Part shown: positions 7,621 through 13,935 of the stretch, piece by piece | How the letters are laid out: each line of letters begins with the position of its first letter | How positions within the stretch are numbered: the first letter of the stretch is position 1 | Program-made: the position numbers and the translations under genes | Notes under the pieces: generated by a model | Told to the model about the DNA's origin: nothing | Databases searched by the model: none | What the model saw: the letters and a program-made list of their open reading frames with translations, nothing else | NCBI GenBank assembly: GCA_944391805.1 | Contig: CALXUY010000053.1 | Coordinates: 1 to 52,416 of the forward strand | DNA length: 52,416 nt | Origin: an uncultured Clostridia bacterium | Lineage (GTDB): Bacteria > Bacillota > Clostridia > Oscillospirales > CAG-272 | Reading direction: 5' to 3'

Positions 7621-8013
7621 AAAAGGATTTGCACGCAAATCCGCGAATCGCTTCGCGAGTATGCCGCCATATAGGAATTTCGCTCTCTGCGGAGGGCGAG
7701 GAGAGCTACGCGCCCTCCACTGCGGGGAACTTTGCGTAGCAAATTCCCGGCGGCTCCGCCGCCTCAAACTCTTTGAAGAAAGTGAAACGTGCGCAGCACG
7801 TGGATCAAAACTTTCATCAAATTGACGAAAGCTGTTACTTTGGTCTACAGCCTGCGGCTTTTCGCAGGAAAGCCTTTCGCCATTGACTGCACAACTTTTT
7901 GCATATTTTCTGCCAAACTGCACAAATCTCCTATAAGCGTAGCTTGTTGCAATCAGATTCGCGATTGCCTGCTGTCAAAAAATTCTTTCAGAATTGGTTT
8001 GCCCTACGAAAAA

Positions 8014-8084
8014 TCTGACGTGCAGAGAGCCGTAGGCGGCGCGCAGTCAGAATTGTGCGGTGTAGGCTCAAACCTCACGTCAGA
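8014..8084 (+). promoter_or_regulatory. Nested hairpin leader before the adenylation gene
   Basis: Three stems nest within 71 bases: TCTGACGTG (8014-8022) with CACGTCAGA (8076-8084), GAGCC (8027-8031) with GGCTC (8065-8069), and CGCGCA (8040-8045) with TGTGCG (8054-8059, one G-U pair). The ribosome-binding AAAGGA at 8084-8089 abuts the outer stem, so folding could hide or expose it. It could equally be a mobile palindromic repeat. Confidence 0.45.
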
Positions 8085-8097
8085 AAGGAATGGAGCA

Positions 8098-9612
8098 TTG
8101 CAAACCAATCTTTTGGAATATCTCGAGGCGACAGCTCCCCGTCTTCCGGAAAAGGTCGCCTATTCCGATGGGACCGATTCGGTCCGCTTTTCCGAATTGC
8201 TCCGCGCTTCCCGCGCTGTGGGAAGCGCGCTGCTGCGCATGGGCGCCGGCCGGCAGCCGGTCGCCATTCTGATGGAGAAGCATCCGCGAGTTCCCTCGGC
8301 CTTTTACGGTGTGATTTATGCCGGCTGCTTTTATGTCCCTCTCGACCCGTCCATGCCCCCGGCACGCATCGAAGCCATTCTCGCACAGGTCGACGCACGG
8401 CTTCTGATCGCCGACGACCGCTGCCTCGATGCGGCAAATTCCTTGCATTTTTCGGGAAAAGTGCTGCGCTATGACGAGCTGGCTGCCGCGGAGATCGATG
8501 AAGGAGCGCTTGCAGCCGTCCGCCGGCGGCAGCTTGACGTCGACCCGGTTTACATCGTGTTCACCTCCGGCTCCACGGGTGTGCCCAAGGGGGTAGCGGC
8601 CTGCCACCGCTCGGTGATCGATTATGTGGAGGCGCTGTGCGAGGCGCTCGGCTTTTCGGAGGACAGCGTGTTTGCCAACCAGACGCCGCTGTTTTTCGAC
8701 GCGCCGCTCAAGGAGCTGATGCCGGTCATCAAATGCGGCGCGACGGCCTATTTTGTGCCCAAAAAGCTGTTTTCCTTCCCGATGCTGCTGTGCGATTTTC
8801 TCAACCGGTATCAGATCAACACGGTGTGCTGGGTGGTTTCGGCACTGACGCAAATCTCCTCGCTCGGCGCGCTCGCAAAAAATCCGCCTCGCTTTCTGCG
8901 CACGGTCGCCTTCGGCAGCGAGGTATTCCCTCCCCGGCAGTACCGGCTCTGGCGGGAGGCGCTGCCCGACGCTGCGTTTTTCAATCTCTACGGCCCTACG
9001 GAGGCCACCGGCATGTCCTGCTGGTGGCGCGCCGACCGCGAGCTGGAGGAGGACGAGCCGATTCCGGTCGGCAGACCCTTCCGCAACACCGGCCTTCTGC
9101 TCATCCGGGAGGACGGAACCGAGGCCGCGCCGGGCGAGGTCGGAGAAATTTATCTGCGGGGCACCTGCGTCACGCTCGGGTATTTCAACAATCCCGAAAA
9201 GACCTCCGAGGCATTTGTGCAGAATCCGCTGCAATCAAATTATCCCGAAACCGTTTACCGGACCGGAGATCTGGGCAAACTGAATCGGTACGGAGAATTG
9301 GTGTTTCTCTCCCGCAGGGACAACCAGATCAAGCATATGGGGCACCGGATCGAGCTGGGGGAGATCGAGGCCGCCGCGCTGCGCTCGGAAACCGTCCGGC
9401 AGGCCGCCTGTGTTTATGACGGGGAGAGGAAGCGCATTGTGCTGTTTTTCACCGGTTCGGCCGGCACGGCGGAGCTGAATGCCGCGCTCCGGGAGCTGCT
9501 GCCCCGGTATATGCTGCCCGCGGTCCTGCGCCCGCTCGATGCCATGCCGCTGACGCCGAACGGCAAGCTCGACCGCAAGCTGCTGCAGCTCCGTGCCGGA
9601 ACAGAACCCTGA
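8098..9612 (+). CDS. Stand-alone amino-acid adenylation enzyme
   Basis: A 504-residue ANL-superfamily enzyme predicted to activate an amino acid as aminoacyl-AMP. All core motifs of NRPS-type adenylation domains are intact: A3 FTSGSTGVPKG, A5 NLYGPTEATG, A7 YRTGDLG, A8 GHRIELGEIE and A10 LTPNGKLDRK. The pocket begins FFDAPLKEL, with the aspartate that binds an alpha-amino group. There is no condensation, carrier or thioesterase domain, and no carrier-protein gene nearby. DltA is the closest familiar architecture, but no dltB, dltC or dltD is present. The start is read as TTG at 8098, with AAAGGA eight bases upstream, because sequence before it does not resemble the family. It is followed after 13 bases by the DUF2156-GNAT gene and probably forms a unit with it. 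Confidence 0.85.
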   Translation: MQTNLLEYLEATAPRLPEKVAYSDGTDSVRFSELLRASRAVGSALLRMGAGRQPVAILMEKHPRVPSAFYGVIYAGCFYVPLDPSMPPARIEAILAQVDARLLIADDRCLDAANSLHFSGKVLRYDELAAAEIDEGALAAVRRRQLDVDPVYIVFTSGSTGVPKGVAACHRSVIDYVEALCEALGFSEDSVFANQTPLFFDAPLKELMPVIKCGATAYFVPKKLFSFPMLLCDFLNRYQINTVCWVVSALTQISSLGALAKNPPRFLRTVAFGSEVFPPRQYRLWREALPDAAFFNLYGPTEATGMSCWWRADRELEEDEPIPVGRPFRNTGLLLIREDGTEAAPGEVGEIYLRGTCVTLGYFNNPEKTSEAFVQNPLQSNYPETVYRTGDLGKLNRYGELVFLSRRDNQIKHMGHRIELGEIEAAALRSETVRQAACVYDGERKRIVLFFTGSAGTAELNAALRELLPRYMLPAVLRPLDAMPLTPNGKLDRKLLQLRAGTEP

Positions 9613-9625
9613 CGAGGATGATTGT

Positions 9626-11062
9626 ATGGTCATAGAAGCCCTGCCCGAAGTGAAAACCCTGTCCTTTCTTCCCGCTCCCGTTTTCGGACTGGAGCGCTTG
9701 TCCCTGTATTACAGCCGGTGCGGATATGAGATCTGCGAGTATTCGGTCGGCGTCAAGCTGATGTGGCATCACGCGTACTGGTATGCGTTTGCCGAGGCAG
9801 CCGGCTGCCTTTTGTGCCGCGCGGAGGCAGACGGCGGCGTGTATTTCGATTTTCCGGTGCCGGGGGAACACGGCGATGTGGAGGCCGCGCTCGATGAGCT
9901 GGAGTCCTATTGCAAGGAGCAGGAGCTGCCGCTGCGGTTTTCGGCCGTCGGCCGGGAGCAGCTGGCATCGCTGGCCGGACGATATGACGGCATTCGCACC
10001 CGCAACCGCTACCTGTGGCGGGATTATCTCTATTCCGCCGAGGAAATCCGGAGCTTTGCCGGAAAAAAATTTGCCGGTCAGCGCAACCACATTCACCGCT
10101 TTGAAAAGCTCTGCCCGGGGGCGGTATTCCGACAGATGACCATGGAACGCGACCGTGCGGCGCTGGCACGCTTTGTCAGGCGCTTTGACGCGGCGTATAC
10201 CAAGCAGGGCAGGGAGGCCATGGCCGAGCGGGAAGCGGCGTTTGCGGCCCTGCGGTCAGGGGAAAGCCGCTATTTCCGCATCGGCTGCATGGAATACGAG
10301 GGAGAGATCATCGGTGTGTCGCTGGCCGAGCGGTGCGGGGAAACCTTGATCATTCACATTGAAAAGGCGTTGGCAAAGGAATACAGCGGCGTCTATCCGG
10401 CCCTGTTCCAGGCGGCGGTACGCGCATTTGCCGGCGACTGCAAATGGGTGAACCGGGAGGATGACGCCGCCGACCCCGGTCTGCGCACCTCCAAAATGCA
10501 GTATCAGCCGGTGCGCCTGGCCGAAAAGTACGATGTGGAGGTCGTCAATCTCTTTTCCTTCCTGACCGGATTGCCGACGCTCCGGACCGAACGGCTGGTG
10601 CTGGACGGCATTCTCCCGTCGGATGCCCCGGCATACGGCAGACTGTGCCGGGACGATGCGCGCAACCGCTGGTGGGGCTACGACTACCGCCGGGATCTGG
10701 GCGACCGACCGCGCGACATGGATTTTGTGGAGCTTGCCGCCCGGGACATGGCCGCGCGCCTTGCGCTGAGCTTTGCTGTCCGCAGGGAAGGGCGTTTGAT
10801 CGGAGAGGTGGTGCTTTATCGCCCGGACGGGCGAGGAGGGGCCGAGATCGGCGTGCGCATCCTGCCCGAGGACGCCGGAAACGGGTACGGGAGAGAGGCC
10901 TTCCGGGCGGTGTCCGATTGGGCGCTCTATTCGTTGGGCGTAACCCGGCTGTACGCCAGGTGCTTTCGGGAGAACACCGCCTCCTGCCGGATGCTCACGG
11001 CCGCCGGTATGCGGCAGACCCACGGGGACGAGACCATGCTCTGGTTTCTCCGCACGGTCTGA
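9626..11062 (+). CDS. DUF2156 (LPG-synthase C-terminal-like) fused to GNAT acetyltransferase
   Basis: A 478-residue two-domain acyltransferase. Residues 1-305 match the DUF2156 fold, related to the aminoacyl-transferring half of lysyl-phosphatidylglycerol synthase: RNRYLWRDYLYSAEEI, GKKFAGQRNHI and WVNREDDAADPGLRTSK are typical. Residues 320-478 form a RimJ-like GNAT domain (LRTERLVL, then GNGYGREAFR as the acetyl-CoA loop and NTASCRMLTAAGM). No membrane segments are seen, so it is probably cytoplasmic. The ATG at 9626 has GAGGA seven bases upstream and lies 13 bases after the adenylation gene. A plausible but unproven role is transfer of the amino acid activated by that partner to an amine or other acceptor, with N-acetylation of substrate or product by the second domain. 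Confidence 0.82.
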   Translation: MVIEALPEVKTLSFLPAPVFGLERLSLYYSRCGYEICEYSVGVKLMWHHAYWYAFAEAAGCLLCRAEADGGVYFDFPVPGEHGDVEAALDELESYCKEQELPLRFSAVGREQLASLAGRYDGIRTRNRYLWRDYLYSAEEIRSFAGKKFAGQRNHIHRFEKLCPGAVFRQMTMERDRAALARFVRRFDAAYTKQGREAMAEREAAFAALRSGESRYFRIGCMEYEGEIIGVSLAERCGETLIIHIEKALAKEYSGVYPALFQAAVRAFAGDCKWVNREDDAADPGLRTSKMQYQPVRLAEKYDVEVVNLFSFLTGLPTLRTERLVLDGILPSDAPAYGRLCRDDARNRWWGYDYRRDLGDRPRDMDFVELAARDMAARLALSFAVRREGRLIGEVVLYRPDGRGGAEIGVRILPEDAGNGYGREAFRAVSDWALYSLGVTRLYARCFRENTASCRMLTAAGMRQTHGDETMLWFLRTV

Positions 11063-11187
11063 TGCGGGATGCTCCCGAGGATGCTCCCACGCGGCGTCCA
11101 TCTGGTTGCGGAGCCGCCGCGATACTTGCTTTGCCGTCGGTCGTCCATAGACAAACTGTAAAAAAACAAGCAATTGTAAAAAAAATC

Positions 11188-11216
11188 TTGATTTTTTCCA
11201 CGAAATGGTTTATAAT
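11188..11216 (+). promoter_or_regulatory. Promoter of the aldolase gene
   Basis: TTGATT (11188-11193), 17-base spacer, TATAAT (11211-11216), in an AT-rich stretch 43 bases before the start codon. Confidence 0.8.
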
Positions 11217-11258
11217 GATAGACGTTGAAAAATAATATGTAAAGCGCAGGAGGTTTCT

Positions 11259-12122
11259 ATGCTGGTATCTGCAAAAGAGATGCTGCAAAAGGCAAAGGCC
11301 GGGCACTATGCCGTCGGTCAGTTCAATATCAATAATCTGGAGTGGACAAAGGCCATTCTGCTGACGGCGGAGGAGCAGCGCTCCCCGGTCATTCTCGGCG
11401 TTTCCGAGGGGGCCGGCAAGTATATGTGCGGCTACAAAACGGTGGCCGCAATGGTCAAGGCCATGATCGAGGAGCTGAAAATCACAGTGCCGGTGGCACT
11501 GCATCTTGATCACGGGAGCTATGACGGCTGCTATCGCTGCATCGAAGCAGGCTTTTCGTCGGTGATGTTCGACGGATCTCACTATCCGATTGCCGAGAAT
11601 GTGGAAAAAACCCGGGAGCTGGTCCGCGTTTGCGGGGAAAAGGGCATTTCTCTGGAGGCCGAGGTTGGTTCCATTGGCGGGGAGGAGGACGGCGTTGTCG
11701 GCATGGGCGAGTGCGCCGACCCGAACGAGTGCAAAATGATTGCCGACCTGGGTGTGACCATGCTGGCCGCCGGAATCGGCAACATCCACGGGAAATATCC
11801 GCCCAACTGGCCGGGGCTTTCGTTTGAGACGCTCGCCGCCGTATCCGAAAAGGTCGGTGACATGCCGCTTGTTCTGCACGGCGGAACCGGAATCCCGTCT
11901 GATATGATCAAAAAGGCCATTTCTCTCGGCGTTTCCAAAATCAACGTCAACACCGAGTGCCAGCTTTCCTTTGCCGCCGCTACGCGCGCCTATATCGAGG
12001 CCGGCAAGGATCAGCAGGGCAAGGGCTTTGACCCGAGAAAGCTGCTGGCTCCCGGATTTGAAGCCATCAAGGCCACGGTCAAGGAGAAGATGGAGCTGTT
12101 CGGCTCGGTCGGAAAGGCCTGA
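11259..12122 (+). CDS. fba: Fructose-bisphosphate aldolase, class II
   Basis: This zinc-dependent glycolytic and gluconeogenic enzyme cleaves fructose 1,6-bisphosphate. The 287-residue length matches the bacterial class II family. Seen in order are GQFNINNLEW, the zinc and catalytic motif LHLDHGSY, VMFDGSHYP, EAEVGSIGGEEDG, the zinc site GNIHGKY and LHGGTGIPSD with the phosphate-binding and zinc residues. Related tagatose-bisphosphate and ketose-bisphosphate aldolases share these motifs, so sugar specificity is not certain. A strong AGGAGG lies five bases before the ATG. The gene has its own promoter and is closed by a 13-bp terminator stem. Confidence 0.92.
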   Translation: MLVSAKEMLQKAKAGHYAVGQFNINNLEWTKAILLTAEEQRSPVILGVSEGAGKYMCGYKTVAAMVKAMIEELKITVPVALHLDHGSYDGCYRCIEAGFSSVMFDGSHYPIAENVEKTRELVRVCGEKGISLEAEVGSIGGEEDGVVGMGECADPNECKMIADLGVTMLAAGIGNIHGKYPPNWPGLSFETLAAVSEKVGDMPLVLHGGTGIPSDMIKKAISLGVSKINVNTECQLSFAAATRAYIEAGKDQQGKGFDPRKLLAPGFEAIKATVKEKMELFGSVGKA

Positions 12123-12150
12123 TTCCGCGCACATAGACAGATGATCGGAA

Positions 12151-12185
12151 CGGCCGGCATTGCGGTGCAATGCCGGCCGTGTTTG
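12151..12185 (+). terminator. Terminator of fba
   Basis: CGGCCGGCATTGC (12151-12163) pairs perfectly with GCAATGCCGGCCG (12167-12179) around a GGT loop and is followed by TGTTTGACTTT. The U tract is weak but the stem is strong. Confidence 0.7.
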
Positions 12186-12214
12186 ACTTTGACATACCGG
12201 ATATGGAGAAGATG

Positions 12215-13078
12215 ATGCAGAACAGAAGAAAACGCAAACGGGTCATTCTTGCACTGCTGCTGGCTGCCGTTGCCGGTATCACCGGGTGGATGATCTGGAG
12301 CAATGTTTCCTTGCAGGTCAGCCGGTATACCGTGCAGGCCAACCATTTACCAAAAGCATTTGACGGCTTTACCATCGCGCAGATTTCGGATTTACACAAC
12401 GCAGAGTTCGGAAAAGACAATGAGAAGCTGATCGGCATCCTGCAGGATGAAAAGCCGGATATCATCGCCATCACGGGTGATCTGATTGATTCGGACCACA
12501 CCGATATCGAAGCCGCATTGTCCTTTGTGCGGCAGGCAACAGAGATTGCCCCCTGTTATTATGTGACCGGCAATCATGAGGCTTGGTCCGGTACGCAGTA
12601 TGAGGAGCTGAAGGCGGGCTTGCAAGCCTTGGGCGTGTTCGTACTGGAGGACGAGGCTGCCGTGCTGGAATATCACGGCGCTGCCGTTTCCGTCATCGGC
12701 CTGAACGACCCCGATTTTTCCGAGCGGGATAATGCGCTGGCAGGAAGCATCCTGAATACCAAGCTCACTGAATTGCACACACAGGATCGCTTTACCATTC
12801 TGCTGTCACACCGGCCGGAGCATTTCGGGGTGTATCGGGATCACAATGTTGGGCTGGTGCTGAGCGGACATGCGCACGGAGGGCAGTTCCGTCTGCCGCT
12901 GGTCGGGGGAGTCATCGCACCCGATCAGGGCCTGTTCCCGGAATATGACGCCGGTCTTTACACCGACGGGGATACCGCAATGATCGTCAGCCGCGGGCTG
13001 GGGAACAGCATCCTTCCCGTCCGGTTCTGCAATCGGCCCGAGATTGTCATGATCGAACTGATAAACTCTGCGGAATAA
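12215..13078 (+). CDS. Membrane-anchored metallophosphoesterase, YkuE-like
   Basis: A calcineurin-like phosphoesterase of 287 residues. A basic start and one membrane segment (about residues 8-28) should anchor it with the catalytic domain outside. Metal-site motifs appear in order: ISDLHNAEFG, ITGDLID, TGNHEAW, LLSHRPEHF and SGHAHGGQFRLP. This is the set of the YkuE/UDP-2,3-diacylglucosamine hydrolase-like subgroup; the substrate is not evident. The ATG at 12215 follows GGAG by six bases. A longer frame from 12170 would start inside the fba terminator and is rejected. Confidence 0.88.
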   Translation: MQNRRKRKRVILALLLAAVAGITGWMIWSNVSLQVSRYTVQANHLPKAFDGFTIAQISDLHNAEFGKDNEKLIGILQDEKPDIIAITGDLIDSDHTDIEAALSFVRQATEIAPCYYVTGNHEAWSGTQYEELKAGLQALGVFVLEDEAAVLEYHGAAVSVIGLNDPDFSERDNALAGSILNTKLTELHTQDRFTILLSHRPEHFGVYRDHNVGLVLSGHAHGGQFRLPLVGGVIAPDQGLFPEYDAGLYTDGDTAMIVSRGLGNSILPVRFCNRPEIVMIELINSAE

Positions 13079-13100
13079 CCGGCAGCCTGTACAAAAAAAC

Positions 13101-13196
13101 AACAAAATTTTGTTCAGATTGTGAAATATTGATGCCGTTCTATTGACTTTTTGCAATGCGTGTGCTATAATGAAACATGAATCAGTCCGATTCATG
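13101..13196 (+). promoter_or_regulatory. Promoter with operator-like inverted repeats for the 13270 gene
   Basis: TTGACT (13143-13148), 17-base spacer and TATAAT (13166-13171) form a near-consensus promoter. AACAAAATTTTGTT (13101-13114) is a perfect 14-base palindrome upstream. CATGAATC (13176-13183) and GATTCATG (13189-13196) form an 8-bp inverted repeat at the predicted transcription start, which may be a repressor site or a protective 5' hairpin. Confidence 0.65.
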
Positions 13197-13269
13197 CATA
13201 GGCAAAGCGGGCAGGGCGCTACCTGACGATGTTCATGCGAAAATTATTTTGCAAAAAGGAGATGGGCAT

Positions 13270-13557
13270 ATGAAAAAAACATGGTTGATACTATCATTGG
13301 TGGCACTATTATTGCTCGGCTGCCTGTTGCTGTCGGCAATGGCCTGGTCCGATCCCGAAAATGACAACGCCCCCGATACCACCCCGGCTGTCAGCAGTAC
13401 TGATGATGGCGCCGCGGAAAGCGACGGCAACGGTACTCCGTCTGGCGACGATGACGGTACCCCGTCTGACGATGATGACGATAACCAGCAGGGGGGAATT
13501 TCGGACGGCGGAGCAAACACCGAAGGCGGATGGGGACCGATTCATCCGGTGGGGTAA
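13270..13557 (+). CDS. Small acidic exported protein of unknown function
   Basis: A 95-residue protein with a basic start and hydrophobic segment (residues 5-24). The sequence LLLGC at 14-18 resembles a lipobox, but hydrophobicity continues to SAMAWS, so cleavage after AMA or retention as an anchor are also possible. The rest is disordered and very acidic, with the 8-residue repeat GTPSGDDD-GTPSDDDD encoded by two near-identical 24-bp units (13432-13455 and 13456-13479). The Asp-rich runs could bind calcium, but no EF-hand is present. AAGGAG lies about eight bases before the ATG. Confidence 0.7.
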   Translation: MKKTWLILSLVALLLLGCLLLSAMAWSDPENDNAPDTTPAVSSTDDGAAESDGNGTPSGDDDGTPSDDDDDNQQGGISDGGANTEGGWGPIHPVG

Positions 13558-13678
13558 ACCGGAGCTTTGATGCTTTTCCATCCATGCCGGCGATGATGCA
13601 GAACCGAAGTTCATGCTGGCGTATCATTCTGCTTTTGCCGCAATAACGGCGCGCCGGGCGTCCGGCGCAAAACAAAAC

Positions 13679-13716
13679 ATCCCGTCGGAACCGAAAAGAG
13701 CCGGTTCCGGCGGGAT
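13679..13716 (-). terminator. Terminator of the topoisomerase and small membrane protein unit
   Basis: On the minus strand ATCCCGCCGGAACCG (13716-13702) pairs with CGGTTCCGACGGGAT (13693-13679) with one G-U pair. GTTTTGTTTTG follows as the U-rich tail. Confidence 0.75.
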
Positions 13717-13779
13717 TTGCTGTTGCGGCAGGATTTCGCAGGGATGTTCGCAATGTCCGGCCTTGCCTTCCGGAGGTGA

Positions 13780-13911
13780 TCAGCCGAACAATTGGATCAG
13801 CAGCATTACAAGATAGGTCACGGCGCCGCCGGTAACGAGAATGCTGAGCACCAGCGCGAGGATGCGGACGGACGGGTGGTACCGGCCGGCCGACTGCTTT
13901 TTTTCTTTCAT
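13780..13911 (-). CDS. 43-residue single-span membrane protein
   Basis: A short gene reading MKEKKQSAGRYHPSVRI, then one long hydrophobic segment (about residues 18-43) ending IQLFG and TGA. The basic start predicts an N-in orientation. AAAGGGG lies nine bases upstream of the ATG, the gene begins 24 bases after the topoisomerase stop codon, and the shared terminator follows at 13716. Codon use and the tight spacing argue that it is translated. I recognise no family; it may be a small membrane regulator or simply an anchor peptide. Confidence 0.65.
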   Translation of the reverse strand: MKEKKQSAGRYHPSVRILALVLSILVTGGAVTYLVMLLIQLFG

Positions 13912-13935
13912 GAGCAAATGCCCCTTTCTGTTCGA

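Larger units (their letters stand above)
7502..8097. other. Non-coding stretch dense in palindromes
   Basis: This 596-base gap has no credible gene, although one frame stays open into the adenylation gene. It begins with a 9-bp GC hairpin (7512-7539), continues with the dispersed element at 7540-7620, and then holds short hairpins: GGATTTGC/GCAAATCC at 7625-7642 and CCTGCG/CGCAGG at 7851-7868. It ends with the leader structure at 8014-8084. Base composition shifts from GC-rich to AT-rich around 7880-7990. It reads as an accumulation of small repeats. Confidence 0.6.

Noticed and set aside
7789..8097. N-terminal extension of 103 codons on the adenylation enzyme
   Set aside because: The text is unlike ANL enzymes and rich in Cys and Phe, and the TTG at 8098 has a proper ribosome site.
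13432..13479. Two 24-bp direct repeats considered as a CRISPR or mobile repeat
   Set aside because: They are in frame inside the acidic protein gene and encode GTPSGDDD and GTPSDDDD; there are only two units and no spacer.
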